Below, piece by piece: positions 34,776 to 44,276 of a stretch of DNA of 64,000 bases. This DNA is from Luteibacter sp. SG786 (GTDB lineage: Bacteria; Pseudomonadota; Gammaproteobacteria; Xanthomonadales; Rhodanobacteraceae): contig NZ_JAAOYX010000001.1 of the NCBI RefSeq assembly GCF_011759605.1, forward strand, positions 2,533,063 through 2,597,062, in the 5' to 3' direction. The position numbers and the translations under genes are program-made. Under the pieces are notes generated by a model that was not told where the DNA came from, searched no databases, and saw nothing but the letters and a program-made list of their open reading frames with translations. The first letter of the stretch is position 1, and each line of letters opens with the position of its first letter.

Positions 34776-35597
34776 TCAGCGGCGCTCGCTCATGGAGTAG
34801 CGGTAGACGCCACCGTGCTTCCTCAGCATGTAGGCGAATCCGGCCAGGTGCTTCAAGGTGAGCTTCGAAAACTTGCGCGTGCGGCGTTTGTAGTCGTGGA
34901 TCACGGAGATCCTGCGGCTGTAGTAGTTGCGCAGCCCCATCTTTCGGGTGCGCACGCAGAACTCCGCGTCTTCCGGCCCGAAGAAGATGCGATCGTCATA
35001 GCCCATCAGCAGGGCGGCCACTTCCTTGGTGAAGGTCTGGTTGGCACCCAGCACGTAATCGACTTCCATCGGGTCGTTGCCTTCGTCGAAGCGGGTGTCG
35101 AGCATCAGGTGCCGCTCCAGTTCGCGGCGCACGAAGCCGAGCCGCCGGCTCAACGGAACGCGCGCCGCGATCGGCTGGTAGAAGCGGGGGAAGCGTCGCG
35201 TGGAATCCTGGCGGCTCCGGTCGACGTTGAGCAGTTCGAAGCCCACCACGCCCGCGTCGGGATGCGACAGGAAGAAGTCCTCCACGATGCTGCCCGGGTC
35301 GTCGGTGAGGAAGATGGTGTCGTTGTCCAGCGTCATGCAGTACTTGCCACGGGCGAGGAACAGCCCGCGGTTCCGTGCGGGACCCACGCCGAAATTGCGT
35401 TCCAGCGGAAAATAACGGATCTGCGGCAGGGTGGCGACGAACTCGGCGCTGCCATCGGTGGAGCCGTTGTCGACGACGATGACCTCGTCGCGCGAAAAAT
35501 CCACCTTGTCCAGCAGGGAGCGCAGGCAGCGCTCCAGGTTGCCCAGCTCGTTCCAGGTGATGATGACAATGGACAATCTCACATCGGCCTCGCTCAT
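34776..35597 (-). CDS. Family 2 glycosyltransferase
   Basis: A 273-residue GT-A glycosyltransferase of family GT2. It opens with LSIVIITWNELGNLERCLRSL and has VDNGSTDGSAEFV and the metal-binding DxD-like motif in MTLDNDTIF. The region GANQTFTKEVAALLMGYDDRIFFGPEDAEFC forms the acceptor site and the ED general base. It would add one sugar of the repeat unit on the cytoplasmic face. Donor and linkage are unknown. The start ATG overlaps the upstream acetyltransferase stop by four bases (ATGA). Confidence 0.92.
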   Translation of the reverse strand: MSEADVRLSIVIITWNELGNLERCLRSLLDKVDFSRDEVIVVDNGSTDGSAEFVATLPQIRYFPLERNFGVGPARNRGLFLARGKYCMTLDNDTIFLTDDPGSIVEDFFLSHPDAGVVGFELLNVDRSRQDSTRRFPRFYQPIAARVPLSRRLGFVRRELERHLMLDTRFDEGNDPMEVDYVLGANQTFTKEVAALLMGYDDRIFFGPEDAEFCVRTRKMGLRNYYSRRISVIHDYKRRTRKFSKLTLKHLAGFAYMLRKHGGVYRYSMSERR

Positions 35598-36076
35598 GAC
35601 GATGCTCCAGCTGGGGGCGTGGTTGGGGAGGAGGGGGTGATGACGGCATTGGCCTTCACCACGAAGTTGTCCGGTATGACTACCGGTCCGAAGATGCATG
35701 CTCCGGTACCTATGGTGACGTTGTTCCCGATGACCGGCGTGCCGTCGCCGGGCCAGCGGTTGCCGATGCACACACGGGCATAGAGCGTGCAGTTCGCACC
35801 GATGGTCGTCTTGCCATTCACGATGACCCCAAAGGCGTGGTAGATCACGAGCCCGGGGCCGATCGTGGCCGTGGTAGGCAGGTAGCACTTGTGCACGAAC
35901 TCGGCCAGCTTCTCGAAGACGCGTAGCGGCGCGTGCAGAGGCGTTCCCCGCGCCGTCGCGATCAGGCGGTAGCACAGGATCACCCAGAACGACTGGTCGA
36001 GCATCCACCAGAGCATCCCACGGTAGCCCGGCATGGATTTGTACCGGCGCACGTCGGCGCGAAAATCGTCAAGCAT
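35594..36076 (-). CDS. Left-handed beta-helix acetyltransferase (serine O-acetyltransferase/colanic-acid type)
   Basis: A 160-residue protein of the hexapeptide-repeat acyltransferase family. The N-terminal helical part (DDFRADVRRYKSMPGYRGMLWW) resembles SAT-like and capsule acetyltransferases. The hexapeptide coils run from about residue 75 (ATIGPGLVIYHAFGVIVNG, TTIGANCTLYARVCIG, PVIGNNVTIGTGACIFGPVVI), and the catalytic His is probably in IYHAFG. It likely acetylates a sugar of the exopolysaccharide with acetyl-CoA. The start at MLDDFRAD overlaps the end of the polymerase gene by eight bases. Confidence 0.88.
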   Translation of the reverse strand: MLDDFRADVRRYKSMPGYRGMLWWMLDQSFWVILCYRLIATARGTPLHAPLRVFEKLAEFVHKCYLPTTATIGPGLVIYHAFGVIVNGKTTIGANCTLYARVCIGNRWPGDGTPVIGNNVTIGTGACIFGPVVIPDNFVVKANAVITPSSPTTPPAGASS

Positions 36077-37262
36077 GGTGTGCCACCGTAGGGAGGGCTT
36101 CGCGCCTGGTGCGCGCTGTTTGCCGTAGGCGGGCACGATGCATGTCGTCCCGCGCATAGAACATACCCACGAAGAACCAGAAATACGCCTCGTAGCCGCT
36201 GAACTCGATGAATGCCAGCATCAGGTAAAGGAGCAGGAAGGCCTTGATGTTGCGTTGCTGCCCTTCGGCCGGCCGAAGCAGGATATGCCCCACCATGAGC
36301 AGGAAGAGCAGCAACGACTGGATACCGCCTTCGAGCAGGAACTGGAGGTAGATGTTGTGGACGTTGTTCTCGACGAAGGTCAGACCGGAGATCTGCTCCA
36401 TGAGGGGCACGCCGTTGCCTACGCCGTAGCCGAACAGATTATGTTCGAGCGCCAGCGTGGCGCTGTTCCAGAGGGCCAGGCGCCCCACGTTCTTGTGTTC
36501 GAGCTGGGTTTCCGCCTGCAGGTTGAAGCGGTCCAGCACCGGAATATCCACCACCGAGGACAGCACGAGCCCCGCGACCAGCACGACCGCCGCGATACCG
36601 ATGAAGGTATGGAAGTAATACGACCGGGTTTTCCTTGCCCGGTACGCGGCGATGCCGATGGATACCGCGGCTCCGACCAGGCCGGCACGCGAGAGCATGG
36701 TCGCGCTGGTGAGGAAGGCGATGCCCGCCGCTATCGGGTAGGCGCGGGTGCCGAGGAGGAGTATGGAGAGCAGGGCAAGCAGGCTGGCCTCGATGTTGCG
36801 ACCGCCGGTGGACATGTAGAGAACACTGGAGGCACCCTCGGTGCGGGCGTACACCGCACCGAGCTGGCCGGCGTACACCGCATCGCGCACGACGATGAAC
36901 ACGATGCAGCAGCCCAGGATCCATACGAAGATGCGGCGCAGGTCCAGGTCCGGCAGCTTTCGCCCGAATACGTTTCCGAGGAAGTACGAAGCGGCGACAA
37001 ACACCACCAGCGTCGACCGCATGCCGCCGCCATAGACCGCGGCGGCCCCCAGCGACGTGGCAGCCAGGGTGGCAATGAACGCGGTGGCCGGATTCAGCTT
37101 GAGATAGCGAAGCGCCGGAAAGTAGAGCACCGGCATCAGCAGGAGGAGGAGATGGTAGACATTCACGTGCGACTTGCTGGCCGTGCTGTGCGTCAGGGGA
37201 ACCTGCACGAAGAGCATGGCCATCAGGGTAACCGCCGCGGCGCGCGTTTTGTTGATCTTCAT
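36069..37262 (-). CDS. Wzy/O-antigen ligase-like polysaccharide polymerase
   Basis: A 397-residue integral membrane protein with about ten hydrophobic helices. It has the Wzy_C/O-antigen ligase landmark ENNVHNIYLQFLLEGG near residue 315, preceded by a large periplasmic loop (DIPVLDRFNLQAETQLEHKN... with LFGYGVGNGVP). It is the expected polymerase of a Wzx/Wzy pathway, joining lipid-linked repeats in the periplasm. An O-antigen ligase is the alternative, but the position in an exopolysaccharide operon next to a flippase favours polymerase. Its ATG overlaps the upstream glycosyltransferase stop by four bases. Confidence 0.85.
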   Translation of the reverse strand: MKINKTRAAAVTLMAMLFVQVPLTHSTASKSHVNVYHLLLLLMPVLYFPALRYLKLNPATAFIATLAATSLGAAAVYGGGMRSTLVVFVAASYFLGNVFGRKLPDLDLRRIFVWILGCCIVFIVVRDAVYAGQLGAVYARTEGASSVLYMSTGGRNIEASLLALLSILLLGTRAYPIAAGIAFLTSATMLSRAGLVGAAVSIGIAAYRARKTRSYYFHTFIGIAAVVLVAGLVLSSVVDIPVLDRFNLQAETQLEHKNVGRLALWNSATLALEHNLFGYGVGNGVPLMEQISGLTFVENNVHNIYLQFLLEGGIQSLLLFLLMVGHILLRPAEGQQRNIKAFLLLYLMLAFIEFSGYEAYFWFFVGMFYARDDMHRARLRQTARTRREALPTVAHHA

Positions 37263-38146
37263 CCGATCGCCACGCCGAAGAACTTGTGCAGCAGCAGCTT
37301 CACGGTCGACTTGTAGCCCCCCAGGGATACATTGCGCACGATCTCGGCCAGCGGCGGCCGCTCCCGGTTCATCACGTACTGGATGTTCCGGTGGTTGCGC
37401 CGCTGATCGGCATTCATCAGGCGCTCGTGCTTGGCGATGAAGCGCCCGCTGCCCTCGGCCCGTTTGCTGGAGTTGCGGATGCGTGCGCGGGAGCGATCAT
37501 CGTCCACGAACGACAGAAGGCTGCGGGCGCGTACCGCGGGGCCGAAGCGCTCCGCCAGCCGGATCCACATGTCGTAGTCCTGCCAGGCGGGCATGCTCTC
37601 GTCGAAGCCGCCCAGTTCCCGCATGCGCGACAGCTCGGTCAGCACCTGGTTGCCCGCGAGATTGGCGTACAGCAGGGCGTGCAGATCCAGCCTGTCCGCC
37701 CTGGCCAGTTCCGCCTCGCCGTGCATGCGGTCGCGCAGCGCCGCCACGTCGGCCACCGACTGGAAGTAGCGGAATCGACTGCACGCGAACGATGGCTTGT
37801 GACGGCGGTACAGATCGACCAGGCACTCGATGCGCTGGGGGTGGAAGAAGTCGTCGTCGTCCAGACCGGTGACATACGTGCCGGAGGCCTGCTCGATGCA
37901 ACGGTTGCGTGCGCTGCAGGCGCCCTGCGGCGTGTCGTTGCGCAGCACGATGACCTTGCCCGGATGACGGCGTGCGTACCACGCGAGTACCTCGGGCGTG
38001 TCGTCGGTAGAGGCTTCGTCGCATACCAGGATCTCGATCCTCGGCCAGGTCTGCTCCAGCACCGAGTCGAGCGCCCGCCGCAGCAGGGTGGAACGATTGC
38101 GCGTGGGAACGTAGACGCTTACCAGGGGTACGGTCGTGTCCATCAT
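37259..38146 (-). CDS. Family 2 glycosyltransferase
   Basis: A 295-residue GT2 enzyme with VSVYVPTRNRSTLLRRALDSVL at the start, CDEASTDDTPEVL, ARNRCIEQASGTYVTGLDDDDFF (metal site DDDD) and AWQDYDMWIRLAERFG (acceptor/base region). The C-terminal 70 residues are basic and may lie on the membrane. It differs from the other GT2 at 34776 and should add a different residue of the repeat unit. Two adjacent Met codons are possible; the first overlaps the flippase stop as TGATG, which suggests coupled translation. Confidence 0.92.
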   Translation of the reverse strand: MMDTTVPLVSVYVPTRNRSTLLRRALDSVLEQTWPRIEILVCDEASTDDTPEVLAWYARRHPGKVIVLRNDTPQGACSARNRCIEQASGTYVTGLDDDDFFHPQRIECLVDLYRRHKPSFACSRFRYFQSVADVAALRDRMHGEAELARADRLDLHALLYANLAGNQVLTELSRMRELGGFDESMPAWQDYDMWIRLAERFGPAVRARSLLSFVDDDRSRARIRNSSKRAEGSGRFIAKHERLMNADQRRNHRNIQYVMNRERPPLAEIVRNVSLGGYKSTVKLLLHKFFGVAIG

Positions 38147-39570
38147 CAGGCACCTGCCGGCTGTGCGATTCGGGAGAGCCAGGTGTCCCGGTTCCGCCAG
38201 ACGACCCAGAGCAGGGCCGGCGTCACCAGAAGGAAGCGGACCACACTGGCCTTCCAGTCCTCGCCGGGATAGAGGACCACCGCCAGCATGAGGAAGGCAT
38301 AGGGCACGAAGCTCTCGACCATCCACGAACCGAAGAATTCACGAGCCGTGATGTCGATGATCTTCGAGGAAAAGAAGTAATAGGAAAGAACCGTCGCCAG
38401 CACCTGGCTGACCGCGAGCGCCACTGCCATGACCTGCAACGAGCCCGAGTACGCGCCGATGACCGTCACCAGCAGGGCCACGCCGCAGATCTTCAGGTTC
38501 CAGCCGAACTCGATGTCCGAACGACCCAGGCTCTGGCTGAGCGCGCCGATGAGCGAACCCAGAGGGCGCAGCATGCCGAAGAGCAGCATGAGCGGAATGA
38601 GGCCCGAAACGCCCGCATACCGTCGCCCGTAAAGGATGGTCACGGCGGCGGGGGCGAACACCGCCAGCATGATGAACACCCCGGCGGCGGCCACCGATAC
38701 CAGGCGCAGGCCGGCGAGGTAAAGATCGCGCAAGGCCAGTGGATCACCCTGCCGCGTGGCGAGACGCGGCAGGGCCAGGCGCTGGACCACGGGCATGATC
38801 AGCTTCGTGGGTTGGAGCACCAGCTCCTTGGCCAGCGAATAGACGCCCAACGCAGCGAGGCCGAGGAACTTGCCGAGGATGATCTGATCGGCCTGGCTGC
38901 GCAGTTGGTTGATCACCTGCGAGCCCAGCTGGAAGGCGCCATAACGCAACGCCTGTCGCACGATGGCACGATCGAAGCCGCCACCGGGATGCCAGTCGCG
39001 TTCGGCCACGAACACGAAACACACCAGCCGCACCAGGCTGTTCACGATCATCGCGTAGACCGCCGCTTCGATCGACGCGCCGAAGACCAGTACCAGTACC
39101 AGCAGAGTGACGAGCCCGCTGAGGCGGCCGAAGACCTCGATGCGGGCCAGCCGTGGAAGCCGGAACGACTTGATCAGGCTGGCCTGGTATTGCGCCGCCA
39201 ACCCGAGCAGCACGAAGTTCACGGTGGAAAGCCGCAGCAGTTCGCCCAGCTGCGACGAACCGTAGAAGGCGGCGATGGGGTAGGAGATGGCGAACAGCAC
39301 CAGCGCGGAGGCGGCTCCCAGTCCCGCACTGATCATGAAAAGCGAGGTCCGTTCGCGGCGGGTGATGTCCTGGCGGTGCACGAGATAGCTGCTGAGGCCC
39401 ATGTCCTGCAGCAGCGTGGCGATCGCGTTCACCACGTTGACTATCGCGAGCGCGCCGAGCAGATGCGCGTCCACATGGTGGGCGAGCACGGCGATCTGGA
39501 GCAGCTGGCTCGCGGCGCTGACAATGGTGGAACCGGCAGTCCAGAGGGCGTCGCGTCTGGCGGATGGCAT
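38146..39570 (-). CDS. Wzx-type oligosaccharide flippase
   Basis: A 474-residue integral membrane protein of the MATE-like polysaccharide transporter superfamily, with about 12-14 hydrophobic helices. The N-terminal GSTIVSAASQLLQIAVLAHHV and a central QLGSQVINQLRSQADQIILGKFLGLAALGVYSLAKE are characteristic. It would flip the undecaprenyl-linked repeat unit to the periplasm. It lies 12 bp after the GT4 gene and overlaps the next gene by one base. Confidence 0.93.
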   Translation of the reverse strand: MPSARRDALWTAGSTIVSAASQLLQIAVLAHHVDAHLLGALAIVNVVNAIATLLQDMGLSSYLVHRQDITRRERTSLFMISAGLGAASALVLFAISYPIAAFYGSSQLGELLRLSTVNFVLLGLAAQYQASLIKSFRLPRLARIEVFGRLSGLVTLLVLVLVFGASIEAAVYAMIVNSLVRLVCFVFVAERDWHPGGGFDRAIVRQALRYGAFQLGSQVINQLRSQADQIILGKFLGLAALGVYSLAKELVLQPTKLIMPVVQRLALPRLATRQGDPLALRDLYLAGLRLVSVAAAGVFIMLAVFAPAAVTILYGRRYAGVSGLIPLMLLFGMLRPLGSLIGALSQSLGRSDIEFGWNLKICGVALLVTVIGAYSGSLQVMAVALAVSQVLATVLSYYFFSSKIIDITAREFFGSWMVESFVPYAFLMLAVVLYPGEDWKASVVRFLLVTPALLWVVWRNRDTWLSRIAQPAGA

Positions 39571-39582
39571 GGCGCTTGTCTC

Positions 39583-40815
39583 CTAGGCCAGACGAGCAGC
39601 GAGCTGGTCGTGCAGCCGGCTCTGGTTGAAATGCGTTTCCACCGTGTGGCGCGCACGGCGCGCGATGGCGGGAAGGTCGTAGTCGCCGCGCTGGATGCCC
39701 GCCAGTCTGTCGGCCAGCGCATCCACGTCGCGCTCAGGCACCAGCCAGCCGGAGCGGCCGTCCTCGATCAGTTCCGGTATGCCGCTGTGCACGGTGGAGA
39801 GGCAGGGAACGCCACTGGCCATCGCTTCCATCAGCGACACCGGAATGCCTTCCTGGTCGCCGTCCTCCGCGGTGACGCTGGGCAGCGCGAACACGTCGGC
39901 GTGCGCGAGAGCGGCCTGCACGTACGCCTTGTCTCTCCGTCCCCGGATGTGGATGCAGCCCTCCAGCGACTTCGACGCGACGAATCGTTCGAGGTCGGCC
40001 TGCAGGGGGCCGTCGCCGATGACTTCCAACTCCACCGGCACCCGTCGCCAGGCAAGCTGGGCCACGGCGTCGCAGAGGTATGCGATGCCCTTCTTCTCCA
40101 CCAGGCGTGCCACGCTGAGCACGCGGAGCGGGCGCGTAGGCGCGGGCACCCGGTCCTGCGGGGGACTGAAACGGAAACTGTCCAGATCCACGCCCATGCG
40201 GTGCACGTGGATCTTTTCCGGGGCGCAGCCCAGCGCCATCAGCTTGCGGCTCCACAGCGCGCTGATGGGCAGCATTTCCTCGCCTGTGGCGAATAGCCGT
40301 CGATAGTCCCGCAGGTGCCGATCGAGCACCTTGTACTGCGACAGGTCGTAACCGTGGAACACGGTGTACAGCGGGCCGTCGAGCAGGCCGAGCGAACGCA
40401 GGTGTGCCGCAAGCACTCCGGTGGGGCCGAAGTGCGCGACGATGGCGCCGGCCTTGATCGGTTCGCGCAGCCGGCGCGCCGCACCGGCCAGCGCTAGGCT
40501 CTTCGCGACATGGCCGTAACGCCGCACCGAGAGTGCGCGGCGGACGCGAGCTCGCGGCAGGCCGGGCAACACCTCGCGGGCACGTTGCAGGGCCACCTGC
40601 CATCCGGCGCCGGCACCGGCCTTGCGGGGGAAGATGAACGTGGTGCGTTCGATCAGGCCGTGCGTGCTGACGGCGTCGCCGGGCATCGGCTCGGCGCCGT
40701 GGTTGACGGCGAGGATCCGAACGTCGAAGCCCCGTTCGAGCAGGCCGACGATCTGGTCGATGACGAAGGTCTCCGAATACTTCGGGAACTCGGCGAGGAC
40801 GAACAGCACCGTCAT
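39583..40815 (-). CDS. Family 4 glycosyltransferase
   Basis: A 410-residue GT-B enzyme of family GT4. It starts with VLFVLAEFPKYSETFVIDQI and has the glycine-rich HFGPTGVLAAHLRSLG and the central FHGYDLSQY. In the C-terminal donor domain are LSVARLVEKKGIAYLCDAV, LEVIGDGPLQADLERF and the EX7E motif in EGIPVSLMEAMASGVPCL. The N-terminal half resembles WcaL/AmsK-type colanic acid and amylovoran galactosyltransferases; a galactosyltransferase role would fit GalE but is inference. It lies 2 bp after the pyruvyltransferase. Confidence 0.94.
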   Translation of the reverse strand: MTVLFVLAEFPKYSETFVIDQIVGLLERGFDVRILAVNHGAEPMPGDAVSTHGLIERTTFIFPRKAGAGAGWQVALQRAREVLPGLPRARVRRALSVRRYGHVAKSLALAGAARRLREPIKAGAIVAHFGPTGVLAAHLRSLGLLDGPLYTVFHGYDLSQYKVLDRHLRDYRRLFATGEEMLPISALWSRKLMALGCAPEKIHVHRMGVDLDSFRFSPPQDRVPAPTRPLRVLSVARLVEKKGIAYLCDAVAQLAWRRVPVELEVIGDGPLQADLERFVASKSLEGCIHIRGRRDKAYVQAALAHADVFALPSVTAEDGDQEGIPVSLMEAMASGVPCLSTVHSGIPELIEDGRSGWLVPERDVDALADRLAGIQRGDYDLPAIARRARHTVETHFNQSRLHDQLAARLA

Positions 40816-40817
40816 GT

Positions 40818-42083
40818 TCAGGACCCCATGGCGAGCGTGGCGAGCAGCGATTCGCGCGCGAATGCCTTCTCGCGGGCCACGGCGGCGGCTACCCGCGCCC
40901 GCAGTCCGGTATCGCCGAGCAGGGACAGCACCTTGTCGCGCAGCGTGCCGTCCAGCAACGAGTGCACGGGCACCGCCAGTTCGTCGATGCCGAGGCGCTT
41001 CATGATCCCCTCCGACTTGTGTTCGTAATTCAGCGCCACGGAAGGGGTGCCAAAATTCATGGAGACGATCGCGCTGTGCAGACGGGTGCCGATGGTGAGC
41101 ACGCACGCGCCCAGTTGCCTTCCGAGCTGCACGTCGTTCAGCTCGTCCATCTCGACTTCGAAGGCTTCGGGATGGCGCAGGCGGGCACGCACCTTGAGGG
41201 CGATCATCCGGTCGTCCTTCGGATAGCCGTCGATGGCCGTACATGTGGAAAACGCGCGCACGTGGAAGCCGGCCTCGATGACCGCGTCGAGCAGTTCCGC
41301 GAATGCCGCCTCGTATTGCTCCTGAGTGACGCCCAGGCGTTTGTCGAAGGGCGCGAGTTCGCGGAAGGTCACCGCTACCGTGGGTCTTGCCGTGTCCACC
41401 GTCACGGGCGCCCCGGGATGCACCAGCCATGCGGTGTCCGACGTCCAGCGCAGCTTTTCCTGTGGGATGGCGGCGTCCTGCATGTAGCGCGCGCTGACTT
41501 CCTCGCGCAGGGCCAGCGCCTCGACCCGCGCCATCACGTCGCGGGAGACCTGGCGAAAGAAAGCGTGCTGGAACGGCCCGACGCTGTGCCCCAGCATGTA
41601 GACCGGCCGTCCTGCGAGCAGCGCGCAGCTCGCCAGATCGTACTGGGTGGCGCCGTAGAGATCGACGAAGAACGAACCCCCCACCTGGATCACCACGTCG
41701 TAGGCCGCCAGGGATGCGATGAACTCCCGGTGGGTTGCCGGCAGCGGAATCCACCGGCTCCACCAGCGCTTCCGCAGGTGCGCGTGCAGCAGCCATGGCA
41801 CCCAGCGGCGCAGCAGCTTCGCGCGCAGCGTGCCGAAAGGCTTCTTCGCGGCCGCCAGGTAATATGCGTTCAACACGTCCGGAAGCAACGGGCGGCCCAG
41901 CAGGTATTCCGAACTGACGGGGAAACGGCTGGTCGCGTCGATGCGGCAACCGGGCAGGGCATCTTCCAGGCATTCCAGCAGGCCGCGCAGGATGGCGCAG
42001 TCCCCGCGATTCCCGCAGGTGTGGTTGCCGACGATAAGGATGCGGGTCATGGTCTTCGCTTCATGCGGTGGCCGCGTGCTCAT
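40818..42083 (-). CDS. Polysaccharide pyruvyltransferase family protein (WcaK/AmsJ-like)
   Basis: A 421-residue protein of the polysaccharide pyruvyltransferase family: ILIVGNHTCGNRGDCAILRG at the start, DVVIQVGGSFFVDLYG, YMLGHSVGPFQH, and the C-terminal CVLTIGTRLHSAIVSMNFGTPSVAL. Members add a ketal-linked pyruvate from phosphoenolpyruvate to a sugar, giving acidic polymers. The first ATG is 3 bp after the wzc stop; Met12 (MTRILIVG) at 42050 is an equally credible start, because the conserved fold begins there. Confidence 0.92.
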   Translation of the reverse strand: MSTRPPHEAKTMTRILIVGNHTCGNRGDCAILRGLLECLEDALPGCRIDATSRFPVSSEYLLGRPLLPDVLNAYYLAAAKKPFGTLRAKLLRRWVPWLLHAHLRKRWWSRWIPLPATHREFIASLAAYDVVIQVGGSFFVDLYGATQYDLASCALLAGRPVYMLGHSVGPFQHAFFRQVSRDVMARVEALALREEVSARYMQDAAIPQEKLRWTSDTAWLVHPGAPVTVDTARPTVAVTFRELAPFDKRLGVTQEQYEAAFAELLDAVIEAGFHVRAFSTCTAIDGYPKDDRMIALKVRARLRHPEAFEVEMDELNDVQLGRQLGACVLTIGTRLHSAIVSMNFGTPSVALNYEHKSEGIMKRLGIDELAVPVHSLLDGTLRDKVLSLLGDTGLRARVAAAVAREKAFARESLLATLAMGS

Positions 42084-42086
42084 GGG

Positions 42087-44276
42087 TCATGCCGGATCGG
42101 CCTTGTACTTGTAATAGGCGTAGGTGGAATAACCGGAGGCACGGCGCTCGACGGCGTTGAAGATCGCGCCTTTCAGCTCCACGCCGTTCTGTTCGAAGCG
42201 CTGCTTCGCCAGTGCGAGCTCGCGCGCCTTGTTCAGCCCGAAGCGCGCGACCAGCAGGCTCGTGCCCGCGTGGTGGCCGATCACCGCGGCGTCCGTCACG
42301 GCGAGGATGGGCGGCGTATCGATGACCACCAGGTCGTACGAGGGCACCACGCTGGCTATGAAGCGGGTGAAGTTCTCGTGCATCAGAAGCTCGGAAGGGT
42401 TTGGCGGCACCCTGCCACGCGCGACGAACGAGACATTGGGGAGCGGGCCGGGCTGTATCACTTCGGCGAGTTCGGCACCGCCCACCAGGAGGTCGGACAG
42501 GCCCAGGGCGGGCTTGATGCCGAGCACCTGGTGCAAGGTGCCCCGGCGCATGTCGCCGTCCACCAGCAGTACGCGCTGCCCCGCCTGTGCGATCACGGCG
42601 GCGAGGTTCGCCGAGACGAAGGTCTTGCCGGCGAAGGGGCTGGAGCCGGTGATCATGAGCACGTTGTTCTTTGCTTCCAGCCGCGCGAAATGCAGGCTGG
42701 TGCGCAGGCTGCGGATCGCTTCCACCGCAAGGTCGTTCGGCGACGCGATCGCGAGCAACGGGCCGCGCGAGGGCTTTCCCTGACGGGTTCGCGCCGCCTT
42801 GGTGCCGGGGCCGGTGCCCAGCGGTACCGACGCGTATACCGGGAGGCCGAGATCTTCGATGGCGGCCGGGTCTTCGATCCCGCGGTTGAGCACCTGCCGG
42901 AGGAACACGAAAGCCAACGCGAGGAAGCCGCCGAGGAAGGTCGCCACCACCACAACGAGGGCCTTGCGCGGCTGTACCGGCTGGGTTTTGTCCACCGCCG
43001 ACGTGTCCACGATGCGCACATTCCCCACGGTGCCGGCGCGTGCGATGTCGAGCTGCTGGGCCTGGTTCAACAGGCTCGTGTAGGTGTTGCTGCTCACCTG
43101 GACGTCGCGGTTCAGCTTGAGCAACTGCTGCTGGGTGTCGGGCAGGTCACCGACTTCCTTCTGCATCTTGTCCTTTTGCGCCTGCAGCTGGCCCATCTGC
43201 TGTTGCAGGGCCTTGTAGGCGGGGTGGTCGTGTGTGAAGCGCCGGTCGATATCCGCTTCCTGGAGATGCAACTGCTGGATGTTGTTCTCGACGGCTACGA
43301 TCTGGTCGAGCAGGCCCTTGGTCTGCATGCTCAGATCGATCGAATGCGCCTTCGTCTGGAAGTCGTTCATCGCCGCCTGGGCGCGGTCCAGTTCCTGGCG
43401 AACCTTGGGCAACTGGTCTTTCACGAACTGCAACTGGCTGGCCGCCTCCGCGGAGTTGCGCTCCACGTTCTGCCGGACATAGGCCGAGGTGACGTGCGCG
43501 AGCACCCGCTGCGCGAGATCCGGATCGGCGTTGTTGTAGCTGAGCCCGATGATGCCGGATTCGTTGCCCTGTTCCAGCGCGACGATGTCGCCCTGGAGCT
43601 TGCTTATGGTGGTGAGCGTCGGCTGCACCAGCACATCGAACCGGGTGCCCGGGTTGGCCGTGAGCTGCTTCAGCTGCATCGTCGCGCCGCCGCCATGCAC
43701 CAGCTGGCCCACCGCTCCCGAGAGGATGCGCTTGCCGTCGTCGTCGTACAGGGCGTACCTGCCACCGTCTTCCGCCCTGAGTTCGAGCTTCTTGCCCATC
43801 AGCGAGTCGGGCAGGTCGAGCCTGAAAATGTCCACCACCTCGCCGCCCCAGCCAAAGCGGCTGAGCCCGAAGCGCGGCCGTCCAAGGTCGCCCGGTTTGT
43901 GGCCACGCGACAGGTAGTCGCCCACGAGAGGCAGGCGACGTGGCTGGACCTGAACGTCGAGGCGCAGATCGTTCACCGCCGTACCCACGACCAGGCGGGA
44001 GGTGATGAGCGCGATTTCCGTGGTGGCTTGCGAGGCGGTGGTGCCCAGAGATTGGGTAAGGTCGCTCAGGCCCGGCAGGCTCGGGGTCTTCTGTTCGACC
44101 TGCACGACCGCGGTGGCCTGGTAGATCGGCGTGGCGAGCATCGTGTAGAGCACGCCGGCCACGAAGAACGTGCCGGTGATCGCGGCGATGATCCACTTGT
44201 GGTCGAGCAACGTACCGAACAACGCGTTCAGATCGATGGTGTCTTCGTCATGAACCGGATCAATCTTGGTCGTCAT
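42087..44276 (-). CDS. wzc: Wzc-type polysaccharide co-polymerase and tyrosine autokinase
   Basis: A 729-residue inner-membrane protein. A Wzz-type chain-length domain begins with the membrane helix at about residues 28-48. A long periplasmic part includes coiled-coil stretches (about 290-420), and a second membrane helix lies near 440-460. The cytoplasmic BY-kinase has Walker A GSSPFAGKT, Walker A' VLLVDGDMRRG and Walker B LVVIDTPPI. The last residues form a Tyr cluster (GYSTYAYYKYK), the autophosphorylation site. It controls polymer length and export with Wza and is reversed by Wzb. Unlike xanthan GumC, the kinase domain is present. It heads the nine-gene reverse-strand operon; a shared 19-bp motif lies 18-36 bp upstream. 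Confidence 0.96.
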   Translation of the reverse strand: MTTKIDPVHDEDTIDLNALFGTLLDHKWIIAAITGTFFVAGVLYTMLATPIYQATAVVQVEQKTPSLPGLSDLTQSLGTTASQATTEIALITSRLVVGTAVNDLRLDVQVQPRRLPLVGDYLSRGHKPGDLGRPRFGLSRFGWGGEVVDIFRLDLPDSLMGKKLELRAEDGGRYALYDDDGKRILSGAVGQLVHGGGATMQLKQLTANPGTRFDVLVQPTLTTISKLQGDIVALEQGNESGIIGLSYNNADPDLAQRVLAHVTSAYVRQNVERNSAEAASQLQFVKDQLPKVRQELDRAQAAMNDFQTKAHSIDLSMQTKGLLDQIVAVENNIQQLHLQEADIDRRFTHDHPAYKALQQQMGQLQAQKDKMQKEVGDLPDTQQQLLKLNRDVQVSSNTYTSLLNQAQQLDIARAGTVGNVRIVDTSAVDKTQPVQPRKALVVVVATFLGGFLALAFVFLRQVLNRGIEDPAAIEDLGLPVYASVPLGTGPGTKAARTRQGKPSRGPLLAIASPNDLAVEAIRSLRTSLHFARLEAKNNVLMITGSSPFAGKTFVSANLAAVIAQAGQRVLLVDGDMRRGTLHQVLGIKPALGLSDLLVGGAELAEVIQPGPLPNVSFVARGRVPPNPSELLMHENFTRFIASVVPSYDLVVIDTPPILAVTDAAVIGHHAGTSLLVARFGLNKARELALAKQRFEQNGVELKGAIFNAVERRASGYSTYAYYKYKADPA

